Below, piece after piece: positions 1-8,089 of a stretch of 64,000 nucleotides of DNA. Below the pieces are notes generated by a model. The model was not told where the DNA came from and ran no database searches. It was given only the letters and a program-made list of their open reading frames with translations. Location of the stretch: positions 5,332,001-5,396,000 of the forward strand of contig NZ_CP030840.1 of the NCBI RefSeq assembly GCF_003330725.1, in the 5' to 3' direction. Numbering within the stretch: position 1 is the stretch's first letter; every line of letters begins with the position of its first letter. This DNA comes from Acidisarcina polymorpha. GTDB taxonomy: Bacteria > Acidobacteriota > Terriglobia > Terriglobales > Acidobacteriaceae. Both the position numbers and the translations under genes were made by a program.

Positions 1-1
1 G

Positions 2-1375
2 CTCTCCCTCGACACGCCCATCAATCTGCATGTTCTCGCCTTCGCCGCCGGTATCGGCTTGCTGACCACCATCGCCGCTGGAGTCTTCCCCGCCATGCAA
101 GCCGGGCGCACCGATCTCAACACCCGGCTCAACGAGGGCGGTCGCAGCGGCCTCGCCGGTCGTGGCCGCCATCGCCTGCGCTCCGCTCTCGTGGCCTCCG
201 AAGTCGCGCTCGCTCTGGTCGCGCTGGTCTGCGCCGGCCTCTTTGCCCAGGGATTCGCCGAGACCAGCCGCATCGATCCCGGCTTCGATCCCAATCACGT
301 TCTCCTCAGTCAGTTCTCGCTCGCCACCAACGGCTATAGCCTCGAACAGCGCAAACTCTTCTCACGTAGATTGAAAGCGAAGCTGGAGTCAGTCTCGGGA
401 GTGACCAATGTGGCCTATGCAGACGGCGTCCCGCTCGGCTTTGAACCTAGCTGGTGGGAAGACCTCCAGATCGACGGCTACGTCCCGGCGTCTGGCGAGA
501 ACATGAAGACCTTCCGCAACGTCGTATCTCCCGGCTATCTCGGACTCATGCACATCCCGCTGCTCGACGGCCGCGACTTCAACGAACAGGACGATGAAAA
601 CTCCCAGCCGGTCATGATCGTGAACCAGACCTTCGTCCAACGCTTCCTCGGCGGCGGCAGCGTCATCGGCCGGCGCGTTCATGGCTGGGGCCAATGGTTT
701 CGCATCGTCGGCGTCGCGAAGGACAGCAAATACCACTACCCCAACGAATCCCCGGTCCCATACTTCTACGTGCCTTTCCGGCAAATCTACCGCGCCGACA
801 TGAACCTCGCGTTCTATGTACGAACCAAGCTCGAACCGATGACTGTCCTGGCCGCCTTGCGGTCCGCGGTCCACGAAATAGACCCCAGTGTCACCGTCTT
901 CAACCCGATTCCATTGAAGGACTATATCGGCGCATCCCTCTACCCGCAGAAGCTGGCTGCCACGCTGCTCACCATACTCGGAGGATTAGCCGTGCTGCTC
1001 GCCGCTGTTGGCCTCTACAGCGTTATGGCCTACGCCGTCGCCCAGCGCACCCAGGAAATCGGCGTCCGAATGGCGCTCGGCGCCAGGCCGCGAGATGTGT
1101 TGAACCTCGTCGTCGGTCAGGGACTTACATTAACCGGTTGGGGACTCGCGGCAGGTGCTGTGTTGGCCTTCGGGGTGGCCCGCAGCGTCGCCGCCATCGA
1201 GTTCACCGACTCGGCGATGGGTAGCGGCGCCAAGCTGATGGGGTCTCCCGCGAGCAACCCCGCGATCTATGCCGGAGCCGCGCTCTTGCTCTGCGCGGTC
1301 GGCGCTCTGGCAGCCTATCTCCCCGCGCGCCGCGCCGCGTCCATCGACCCTATGCGCGCGCTAAGAACCGAATAG
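2..1375 (+). CDS. ADOP/MacB-type ABC permease, C-terminal part
   Basis: The reading frame is open from the first base, so this is the 3' part of a gene that begins upstream. The roughly 458 visible residues hold a periplasmic MacB-like core domain (residues about 90-290) followed by a C-terminal FtsX domain with several membrane helices; the conserved sequence around VAQRTQEIGVRMALGA, just after a helix, is typical of FtsX permeases. The protein ends PARRAASIDPMRALRTE, the usual end of the acidobacterial ADOP permeases. These are inner-membrane permeases whose substrates are generally unknown, and no ATPase gene is visible next to it. A TTG at 59 could be mistaken for the start, but conserved sequence continues upstream of it. 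A second, frameshifted member of this family lies at 35909-38337. Confidence 0.9.
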   Translation, partial: LSLDTPINLHVLAFAAGIGLLTTIAAGVFPAMQAGRTDLNTRLNEGGRSGLAGRGRHRLRSALVASEVALALVALVCAGLFAQGFAETSRIDPGFDPNHVLLSQFSLATNGYSLEQRKLFSRRLKAKLESVSGVTNVAYADGVPLGFEPSWWEDLQIDGYVPASGENMKTFRNVVSPGYLGLMHIPLLDGRDFNEQDDENSQPVMIVNQTFVQRFLGGGSVIGRRVHGWGQWFRIVGVAKDSKYHYPNESPVPYFYVPFRQIYRADMNLAFYVRTKLEPMTVLAALRSAVHEIDPSVTVFNPIPLKDYIGASLYPQKLAATLLTILGGLAVLLAAVGLYSVMAYAVAQRTQEIGVRMALGARPRDVLNLVVGQGLTLTGWGLAAGAVLAFGVARSVAAIEFTDSAMGSGAKLMGSPASNPAIYAGAALLLCAVGALAAYLPARRAASIDPMRALRTE

Positions 1376-1392
1376 GAGATAGATCCCAAGAC

Positions 1393-2160
1393 TCAACGGG
1401 CGGCCGCCAGAACGTGATAGCTGTGCACCAGAAATTGGCCCCCCAGCACCAGCAGCCAGATCCAAAGCGCCAGGCGCAACGGACGCCGTGGAATCGTCCC
1501 GCTCACTAACGTCCCGGAGACCGCTCCGAACACGCCGCCTACGATGAGATGGATCAACAACTGAGGGTCAGTGGCGTGCGAGAACCAGTGCGCGCCGCTC
1601 CCGATCAGCGACATCAGGAAGCCAAAGACGATGTCCGTCCCGACCACCTGCGCGGGGAGCAACGGCGTCAGCGCCAGCAGCGCCGCGCTACCCAATGCTC
1701 CCGCGCCAGCAGAGGAAAACCCGACCTCCGCCCCCACCGGAAACATCAGCCACGGCAGGATAGGGCTGCGGTCCGCCGCATCTGGCTTCCACCCTGCTGG
1801 CCGCAGAGATGCGTAGATCTGCCAGCTCGCCGTGCCCACCAGGATCGCGCCAAGCAGCGCATTGATCAGGTTTTGTGAGCCACCGGTCACCAGATGCTTC
1901 AATGCGAAGGAGCCGACGAGAACCCCCGGAACTCCGCCCAGAAGCATGTAGCCAAGCGTCCGCCATGCCACCTGCTGACGAAAGATCTGCGCCGGTACCA
2001 GCACCAGCTTGACTGCCGCTGAAAAGGTGAGTCCGATGGCGACCGCAACCGGCGCAGGGACGCCCAGGAACAGGATCAGCACCGGCACCGTGACCGTGCC
2101 AGCACCCACGCCGGTGAGTGCAATGAACAGCGCGATCATGAATCCAATGGCGTACTGCAT
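1393..2160 (-). CDS. TauE/SafE family sulfite exporter-like permease
   Basis: A 255-residue polytopic membrane protein with about eight predicted helices in two halves, each half starting with a glycine-rich helix (residues about 8-35 and 135-165) as in TauE/SafE permeases. It is the last gene of the cysD-cysN-cysH run, 32 bases beyond the cysH stop, with its own GAGGTG Shine-Dalgarno just before the ATG. The position suggests it moves sulfite, sulfate or another sulfur oxyanion across the inner membrane, for example to vent excess sulfite from the reductase. Direction and substrate are inferred from context; family members also export organosulfonates. Confidence 0.85.
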   Translation of the reverse strand: MQYAIGFMIALFIALTGVGAGTVTVPVLILFLGVPAPVAVAIGLTFSAAVKLVLVPAQIFRQQVAWRTLGYMLLGGVPGVLVGSFALKHLVTGGSQNLINALLGAILVGTASWQIYASLRPAGWKPDAADRSPILPWLMFPVGAEVGFSSAGAGALGSAALLALTPLLPAQVVGTDIVFGFLMSLIGSGAHWFSHATDPQLLIHLIVGGVFGAVSGTLVSGTIPRRPLRLALWIWLLVLGGQFLVHSYHVLAAAR

Positions 2161-2192
2161 TCACACCTCAGAGGTTGTTGCGTTCCTGATTC

Positions 2193-2909
2193 CTACTTCG
2201 CCGGAGCTGCTTCGATGTGAATCCCGCATTCCACTTTGCGCCCCGCCCATCGCCCGGAACGAGGATCGTTCGGATCGAGCGGCAGCGTCGTACATGGCTC
2301 GCAGCCGATCGACGAATAGCCCCGCTCGTAGAGCGGCAGCAGCGGAATCTCTAATCGTTCGCAGGCCTGCCAGACATCGCGTGTTGACCAGGCCGCCAGC
2401 GGCGCAAGCTTCTGCACCTGGCGTCCTCCAGGCAGCGTGAAGAGCGCCGACTCTTCAAGCGCCGCGCGGCTCTTCGCCTGCTCGCGTCTCAATCCGGTAA
2501 GCCAGATCCGGTATTCCCCCACCGCCTTGAAAAGCGGCTCGACTTTGCGCAGCTTGCAGCACTGGTCGGGCGCCGTTTGATAGAGCAGCCCGTGCTCGGC
2601 TTCCTGCTCGGCAACCGTCTTCTCTGGAAGCAGGTTGATTAGATTCAATCCCCACTCCCGGCTCATCCGGTCGCGATATTCATAAGTCTCGGCAAAGTGA
2701 TACCCAGTGTCGAGAAAGAGGATCGGAATCCTCTTATCGAACTCGATCGCCAGCTTGGTCAGCAGCACATCCTCCGCCTGAAAACTGCAAGTCAGGCAGG
2801 CATCGTGGTGCCCCGTCAGTACCTGCGCGAGTACGCTGCGTACCTGATCGATCTTGACCGATGCTTGATCGACAGCATCCGTCTGGTTCGGAAGAATCAA
2901 AGTACTCAT
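2193..2909 (-). CDS. cysH: Thioredoxin-dependent adenylyl-sulfate (APS) reductase, CysH family
   Basis: A 238-residue PAPS/APS reductase with the nucleotide-binding PP-loop-like fold (LTCSFQAEDVLLTKLA, residues about 41-56) and the C-terminal catalytic ECGIH. It also has a CC pair (TAPDQCCKLRKVEPL) and a later CEPC. These four cysteines bind a [4Fe-4S] cluster in the APS-reducing class (EC 1.8.4.10) and are missing from the E. coli-type PAPS reductase, so APS is the predicted substrate and sulfite the product. The ATG overlaps the cysN stop as ATGA, so translation is probably coupled. This assignment agrees with the absence of a working APS kinase in this operon. Confidence 0.93.
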   Translation of the reverse strand: MSTLILPNQTDAVDQASVKIDQVRSVLAQVLTGHHDACLTCSFQAEDVLLTKLAIEFDKRIPILFLDTGYHFAETYEYRDRMSREWGLNLINLLPEKTVAEQEAEHGLLYQTAPDQCCKLRKVEPLFKAVGEYRIWLTGLRREQAKSRAALEESALFTLPGGRQVQKLAPLAAWSTRDVWQACERLEIPLLPLYERGYSSIGCEPCTTLPLDPNDPRSGRWAGRKVECGIHIEAAPAK

Positions 2910-4615
2910 CGTCTCTCACTCTCCTCGGAGCTGCCGACTGCGTGTGCACCGGCCATCACTCCGCTCGTCGCCAGCAGCTGGTGCAAGGCGGCCAGCCCTG
3001 CCTCTGGATCGACACTGCTCGCGACGATCTGCTGTCCATTCACCTCGGCACGCAACCATTCCCCATCGGCGATCGTCACCAGAAGCGCCAGCAAGCCCGA
3101 CTGCGCCGCCCACTCAGCCTGCCTTACCTCCAAGCAGCGAATCGTCACTGCATGAGTTACAAATAGCGAACGCTCGACCCGGTCGATCCATTCCGATGGC
3201 CCGTTTAGTGCAAGAATGCCGCCGTGATGCCCCCAACGCGCAGCCCGTTCGCCGGCGCTGACCGCGCCCACCGGCAGTTCCGAGATGACTCCATCCATCT
3301 CGCGGCCTAGGACTTCGGTGACCATGCCCGCTGCCACCGTGCTGTTCGTCTCCGCATCGATCAGGATGAAGGCCCCGGTAATCCGGTTGTCGACGTAGCG
3401 GTCTAGCGGGATCGGTCGCACCAGTTGCACCGTCGCCACGCCAAGCCCGTTCATCTCCAGCGTCTCTGCCGGCTCATGCGCAAGCGAGCGAATATCGGTC
3501 CGGTAGTCGACTGCAGCGATGACTGCCGGTACAGTTTGACTGGTGTGTTTCAGTAGGTAGCGCCGGTTGCGCTCCAGCGTATGTCCGTCCATCCACACCA
3601 GCGCCGCCTTGCACCCCCGGGCCACAATCGCCGGGGTCTCCGCCGCCACCAGCAGATCGCCGCGGCTGATGTCCAGTTCGTGGCTCAGTGTCAGCGTTAT
3701 TGAAAGTGGCGCATAAGCTTCTGCCAGATCGCCATCATAAGTAACAATGCGAGTTACTTGTGCAGAGCGCCCCGACGGCAGCACCGTCACTGTGTCTCCG
3801 GGGCGGACCGTTCCTGAAGCAATCTGACCCGCAAAACCGCGAAAATCCTGGTCCGGACGAAGCACCCGCTGTACGGGAAAGCGGAGCGGCGCATTCCGTG
3901 TATCGATGGAAGCGGGAAGCGTCTCCAGCAGTTCCAGCAGAGACGGGCCGCGGTACCACGGCATCGCTCCCGAACCATGCACGACATTGTCTCCGGCCAG
4001 CGCGCTGACTGGCACGAAAATTGGCTGGACGGGACTGCCCGTATCCGCGGCGATCTGTTTTAACACTTCGCCGAAATCCAGCTCAATGGTGCGAAATGTG
4101 TCCTCGTCATAGTCAACCAGGTCCATCTTGTTGACCGCGACTAGAATGTGGCGCACCCCAAGCAGAGATGCAATATAAGCATGTCGCCGTGACTGTGACA
4201 GAACTCCCTTGCGCGCATCGAGCAGCACCACCGCCGCATCCGCCGTCGAGGCGCCGGTCGCCATGTTGCGCGTGTATTGCTCATGGCCTGGCGTGTCCGC
4301 GATGATGAACTTGCGCCGTGCCGTCGAAAAGTACCGGTAGGCCACATCGATGGTGATGCCTTGTTCCCGCTCTGCTCGCAGCCCATCGGTCAACAGCGCG
4401 AAATCGATCTGCCCCGGAGCCGTCGTCCCCTTGCCCTCAATCGATCGCACCTGGTCTTCATAGACGCTCTGGGTGTCATAGAGAAGCCGTCCAATCAACG
4501 TGGACTTCCCATCATCCACGCTACCGGCCGTCGAGAACCGGAGCATGTCCTTGCTCCGCTCCTGTGCCAGGAAGTCCTCGATCAAAAATGCAGGCGCCAG
4601 AGTCTCAGTCGCCAT
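2906..4615 (-). CDS. cysN: Sulfate adenylyltransferase subunit 1 (GTPase) with degenerate APS-kinase-like tail
   Basis: The GTPase subunit of ATP sulfurylase: with CysD it activates sulfate to APS using ATP, driven by GTP hydrolysis. The P-loop GSVDDGKST is near residue 31, the G3 motif DTPGHEQY near residue 107, and the G4 motif NKMD near residue 160, followed by EF-Tu-like beta-barrel domains. At 569 residues it is longer than a plain CysN (about 475) and shorter than a CysN-CysC fusion (about 640). The last 115 or so residues open with RWGHHGGILALNG, resembling the start of the APS-kinase domain in fusions, but the following P-loop (GxSGxGKST) is absent. The start shares one base with the cysD stop (TGATG). 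It sits second in the operon. Confidence 0.93.
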   Translation of the reverse strand: MATETLAPAFLIEDFLAQERSKDMLRFSTAGSVDDGKSTLIGRLLYDTQSVYEDQVRSIEGKGTTAPGQIDFALLTDGLRAEREQGITIDVAYRYFSTARRKFIIADTPGHEQYTRNMATGASTADAAVVLLDARKGVLSQSRRHAYIASLLGVRHILVAVNKMDLVDYDEDTFRTIELDFGEVLKQIAADTGSPVQPIFVPVSALAGDNVVHGSGAMPWYRGPSLLELLETLPASIDTRNAPLRFPVQRVLRPDQDFRGFAGQIASGTVRPGDTVTVLPSGRSAQVTRIVTYDGDLAEAYAPLSITLTLSHELDISRGDLLVAAETPAIVARGCKAALVWMDGHTLERNRRYLLKHTSQTVPAVIAAVDYRTDIRSLAHEPAETLEMNGLGVATVQLVRPIPLDRYVDNRITGAFILIDAETNSTVAAGMVTEVLGREMDGVISELPVGAVSAGERAARWGHHGGILALNGPSEWIDRVERSLFVTHAVTIRCLEVRQAEWAAQSGLLALLVTIADGEWLRAEVNGQQIVASSVDPEAGLAALHQLLATSGVMAGAHAVGSSEESERR

Positions 4616-5559
4616 CAGAAATAGCCCTCGCGCTTCTTCAACTCCATTGAGCCTTCCTGATCATGGTCGATCGCACGATTGGCTCGCTCTGAGGAACGGA
4701 ACGAGAGCAACTCGGCAATGATGGCCGGGATGCTCTCTGCCTCTGAGCGAATCGCTCCGGTGCACGGGCTGCAGCCGAGCGATCGCAGCCGCGACTTGAC
4801 CATCTGCGGCCGTTCTCCCGGCCGGGCGACAAACGTCTGTTCAACCGGTAGCAGTTCCTTGCCGCGCACGTACATCGGACGTTCTTTCGCAAAATACAGA
4901 TCCACGACCGGGATGTTTTCTTCGTGGATGTACTGCCACACATCCATCTCCGTCCAATTCGAAAGCGGAAAAACCCGGATGCTTTCACCCGGGTGCACCC
5001 GCGCATTGTAGAGGTTCCACAGCTCGGGTCGCTGGTTCTTCGGGTCCCATTGACCAGCGCTGTCGCGGAAGGAATAGATGCGCTCCTTGGCGCGCGATTT
5101 CTCCTCATCGCGCCGGGCTCCCCCAAACGCCGCATCGAAGCCATAGTAGGTGAGAGCATCCAGCAATGCTTGGGTCTTGAGCAGCCCACAGCAGCGCTTC
5201 GTGTCCAGTACGATCGGGTTTGTCCCCGCTGCGATCGCGGGCTCGTTCCGCCAGACCAGCAGCTCAGCGCCAATGGAGCGCGCCATCTCGTCGCGAAATT
5301 CCAGCATCTCCGCGAACTTGAAGCCGGTATCGATATGAAGCAGCGGGAAGGGAATTGGCGCCGGGTAAAACGCCTTCTGCGCCAGCCGCAGCATGACCGA
5401 AGAGTCTTTGCCAATCGAGTAGAGCATCACCGGCTTCGCGAACTCCGAAGCCACTTCGCGAAGGATATGAATGCTCTCGGCTTCCAGCAGTTGAAGATGG
5501 CTCAGGTGCGGCACACTGCTCGGCATCGCTCGCTGTTGGTCGCTCTCGATCACGGTCAT
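4615..5559 (-). CDS. cysD: Sulfate adenylyltransferase subunit 2
   Basis: A 314-residue PAPS-reductase-fold enzyme that forms the catalytic subunit of ATP sulfurylase with CysN. The PP-loop variant [13 protein letters not shown] (residues about 48-60) binds [34 protein letters not shown] and the C-terminal KKREGYF are all typical of CysD. It is the first gene of the sulfate operon, in line with its upstream leader at 5560-5796. A later in-frame ATG (MPSSVPHL, residue 12) is an alternative start because homologues often begin with a short tail before the LxxLEAES segment. Confidence 0.95.
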   Translation of the reverse strand: MTVIESDQQRAMPSSVPHLSHLQLLEAESIHILREVASEFAKPVMLYSIGKDSSVMLRLAQKAFYPAPIPFPLLHIDTGFKFAEMLEFRDEMARSIGAELLVWRNEPAIAAGTNPIVLDTKRCCGLLKTQALLDALTYYGFDAAFGGARRDEEKSRAKERIYSFRDSAGQWDPKNQRPELWNLYNARVHPGESIRVFPLSNWTEMDVWQYIHEENIPVVDLYFAKERPMYVRGKELLPVEQTFVARPGERPQMVKSRLRSLGCSPCTGAIRSEAESIPAIIAELLSFRSSERANRAIDHDQEGSMELKKREGYF

Positions 5560-5607
5560 GCAAATCTCTCTGTGAGGGAAGTTGCTGAATCCGGGTCGAT
5601 ACGAGTC

Positions 5608-5633
5608 ACACCCGGCGAGTCAGCTTCGGGTGT
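5608..5633 (-). promoter_or_regulatory. Inverted repeat in the cysD leader
   Basis: A perfect 7-bp inverted repeat (ACACCCG at 5608-5614 and CGGGTGT at 5627-5633, 12-base loop) lies about 50 bases upstream of the cysD start. A third copy of ACACCCG occurs at 5676-5682. It could be an RNA leader hairpin or an operator for a sulfur regulator. No known riboswitch consensus was recognised. Confidence 0.3.
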
Positions 5634-5796
5634 TCTTCTGATAAGTTGCTAAAGGGAAATCAGAGATTAGAGCAGACACCCGTCGAAGATGTTCGATGGG
5701 CAACAACAGAAACGGCTATCGCGATGAATCACCACTTGACGATCCTAGCAGACGGCAGAGGCAGGTACAAGTTGAGTTCAGCGGGAGGACTTGTGC

Positions 5797-6123
5797 TCAT
5801 CCCGCTGCTTCTCCGCTCCGCATCGCAAGCTCCGTGGCGAAGACACGCTCCTCGTCGTCGCAAACAAACAAGTGACACTCCATCGGTTCCAGACACTGCT
5901 GCCAATCGCCCGCCAACGGGTCGCCGCCATCAAGAAAGAAGTGGCACGCATTCGCGCCACAAGCACAAGGCTCATCGCAAGCCTTAAAAGCGTGATCGCT
6001 AAGGACCTCACCGCCTTTGGGCGAAGATAGCTCCGATTTGCTCGTACTCTGCGGGGAAGAGGAGTACTTCCGCCAGGCCAAAGAGGAGACCGTCTCGAAG
6101 TAGCCAGGTATGTGGTTCGCCAT
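5797..6123 (-). CDS. Small cysteine-containing hypothetical protein
   Basis: A 108-residue open frame of unknown function upstream of the sulfate operon and on the same strand. The C-terminal half has six cysteines, in ACDEPCACGANACHFF and QQCLEPMECHLFVCDDEE, spaced in a way that could bind metal or form disulfides. The N-terminal 40 residues are low-complexity and serine-rich, so the true start may be further in. The reading frame looks protein-like and has no strong competitor on the other strand, but there is no clear Shine-Dalgarno. A gap of 237 bases separates it from cysD, so it need not be part of that operon. Confidence 0.4.
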   Translation of the reverse strand: MANHIPGYFETVSSLAWRKYSSSPQSTSKSELSSPKGGEVLSDHAFKACDEPCACGANACHFFLDGGDPLAGDWQQCLEPMECHLFVCDDEERVFATELAMRSGEAAG

Positions 6124-6290
6124 ACCTACAGTGTGATGCTAAAACCCTGCTATGCCGTGAACAAAAGCGGAGGAGGTATCCTGGCTAGCAACAACCCGGA
6201 CCACCCTCGTGACGAGTGCATGTTCTCATTCGAGTGACTACTCTCCCCGGTCAACTCGTATTCCGGGAATGCAGCCATGACTCACTACCT

Positions 6291-6953
6291 CTATGGAGTC
6301 CCAAAAGACTCCGCCAGGATCTGCTTGGCAAGCCGCACCTCATCCGCGCTCACCGTGTGGGCCCGGCCCGGGTAGCGGCGCGTCGTCACCTTCCCCTGCA
6401 TTCGCGCAATGACATCAGCGGACTCCTGCACACGCTCCCACGGCACATGCGGATCGGGATCGCCCGAGCCGAACAAGGCCGGCGTTCCCTCAAGATCGCC
6501 GGCATAGTCCATCACCATACCCAGAGGACCAATCAAGCCGCCCGTAAAGGCAATTAGCCCCGCATATCTTGCGGGATGCCTGGCAATGTATTCGGTTGAA
6601 AGACAAGCTCCCTGAGAAAAACCGCAGACCACGATCCGCTCCTCGGAAATCCCGTTTTCCTTAGCCAGCTCGATCGTGGTTGCAATCTTCTTCAGCGCCG
6701 ACGACAACCACGGTTCGTTCTGTTCCCGTGGCGCCAGAAAAGAGTGAGGGTACCAGCTATGTCCCGCCGCACTCGGAGCAAGATAAGCAAGCGATGGATG
6801 ATACATAGCCGGCGCAAGATTAAGGATGTCCGTAGCTGAAGCACCCCGTCCGTGCAGCATGATGACCGCGCCCGCTGCTTGCTTCAATCCCACGCCGATC
6901 CGCTGTACCGGCTCCAGAGCGTGAGGATCGGCGTTCGATTGCCCGTTCGTCAT
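6291..6953 (-). CDS. MhqD-like alpha/beta hydrolase (phospholipase/carboxylesterase family)
   Basis: A 220-residue alpha/beta hydrolase: oxyanion-region HGRGASATD, nucleophile elbow GFSQGACLS, acidic residue in GSGDPDPHVPW and catalytic histidine in GRAHTVS. The chosen ATG overlaps the stop of the upstream dioxygenase as ATGA, so the two are translationally coupled; a longer frame running back into that gene is a shadow. In Bacillus the paired genes mhqE (ring-cleaving dioxygenase) and mhqD (hydrolase) respond to quinones, and the same pairing here suggests hydrolysis of ring-cleavage or quinone-adduct products in the cytoplasm. The natural substrate is not established. Confidence 0.85.
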   Translation of the reverse strand: MTNGQSNADPHALEPVQRIGVGLKQAAGAVIMLHGRGASATDILNLAPAMYHPSLAYLAPSAAGHSWYPHSFLAPREQNEPWLSSALKKIATTIELAKENGISEERIVVCGFSQGACLSTEYIARHPARYAGLIAFTGGLIGPLGMVMDYAGDLEGTPALFGSGDPDPHVPWERVQESADVIARMQGKVTTRRYPGRAHTVSADEVRLAKQILAESFGTP

Positions 6954-7903
6954 ACGGCGCTGCTTGCCTTGTGAAGTTCCAGCTTCGCCAGTCGCTGTTC
7001 CACCCACGCGCGTCGCGGCTCCAGCCACTCGGGAATGCGAAGCTCCTCGCCAAGCGACTCCAGCGGTTCGTCCAGTGCGAACCCCGGCGGGTCTGTCGCC
7101 AGCTCGAATAACACCCCGCCCGGCTCGCGGAAGTAGATGGATTGGAAGTAAGTGCGGTCCATCACCGGAGTCACGTCGAGATACTTTCCTATCTCTTCCC
7201 GCCACTCCAGTTGCGCCGCATTATCGGGAGCACGGAACGCAATGTGATGGACGCTTCCCGCCCCAGTCCGTCCATAGGCGGCATTCGGATCGAGAATCAA
7301 GTCAATCTGATTTCCCGGGGCGTCGCCGTCTGCCGCGAACCGCAACCGGTTTCCCTCTTCCGCAATCTTGTGAAATCCCAGCACATTCAGGAGATTACCG
7401 GTATTCTCGCCATCGTGTTCGAGCAGCGTCACGCCGGAGAACCCTCGAATCGCATGTTCCTGCGGCACCGAGGCAAACCGCGAGGGATTGGCCGCCGTCG
7501 CCTCGCCATAGGCCACGATCTCGAGCTTCATCCCCTCCGGATCCGCGAAGCTGAGCACCTCTTCCTCGAAGCGTCTGCCGCTCTCTTTTACCGGCAATCC
7601 CCGTTCGAGCAGGCGTCGTCTCCAGTAGCCGAGCGAATTCGATGGCACGCGAAAAGCAGTCTGCGCCACCTCGCCTGCCCCCGACACTCCACGAGCCGAC
7701 TGCGGCCAGGGGAAAAAGGTAAGGATGGTGCCCGGCGTTCCCGCATCGTCGCCAAAGTAAAAATGATAAGTTCCCGGATCATCGAAGTTCACCGTGCGCT
7801 TCACAAAGCGCAGGCCTAAAACTTCGGTGTAAAAGTCCAGATTGCGCTGCGGGTCGGAGGCAATCGCGGTGACGTGATGAAGCCCAACAATAGGTTTCGG
7901 CAT
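6950..7903 (-). CDS. Ring-cleaving dioxygenase, VOC family (MhqE/MhqO-like)
   Basis: A 317-residue protein of four glyoxalase-type beta-alpha-beta modules arranged as two VOC domains (residues about 4-130 and 150-290). The first histidine is in GLHHVTAIA, the second in VHHIAFRA and the glutamate in GGVLFELATDP, giving the 2-His-1-Glu metal site of extradiol dioxygenases. The start MPKPIVGLHHV matches where family members begin; a 23-residue upstream extension has no conserved content. It is followed by an MhqD-like hydrolase with an ATGA overlap. Its likely role is oxygen-dependent opening of hydroquinone or catechol rings during quinone stress. Confidence 0.88.
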   Translation of the reverse strand: MPKPIVGLHHVTAIASDPQRNLDFYTEVLGLRFVKRTVNFDDPGTYHFYFGDDAGTPGTILTFFPWPQSARGVSGAGEVAQTAFRVPSNSLGYWRRRLLERGLPVKESGRRFEEEVLSFADPEGMKLEIVAYGEATAANPSRFASVPQEHAIRGFSGVTLLEHDGENTGNLLNVLGFHKIAEEGNRLRFAADGDAPGNQIDLILDPNAAYGRTGAGSVHHIAFRAPDNAAQLEWREEIGKYLDVTPVMDRTYFQSIYFREPGGVLFELATDPPGFALDEPLESLGEELRIPEWLEPRRAWVEQRLAKLELHKASSAV

Positions 7904-7967
7904 AAGCCCTGCTTTCAAGCTTTCGATGCTAAAACCTTCAAAAGGGCGCAAACCAGAGCCTGAAGGC

Positions 7968-7989
7968 GGCACGGCTTCCCAGCCGTGCC
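7968..7989. repeat. REP-like perfect hairpin
   Basis: Nine perfectly paired bases (GGCACGGCT / AGCCGTGCC) around a TCCC loop, lying in the 186-base gap between the aldehyde dehydrogenase stop and the dioxygenase start. Neither strand has a following U-tract, so it looks more like a dispersed palindromic repeat than an intrinsic terminator. Confidence 0.5.
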
Positions 7990-8089
7990 ATACGCTCAGG
8001 AAAATGAGGCGGCTTCAGAGCAGACGAAGCTGGACAACTCAATCAGACTTCCTCTGGAAACAGGCGATGCTCTCCAACCAGTAGCCTAC

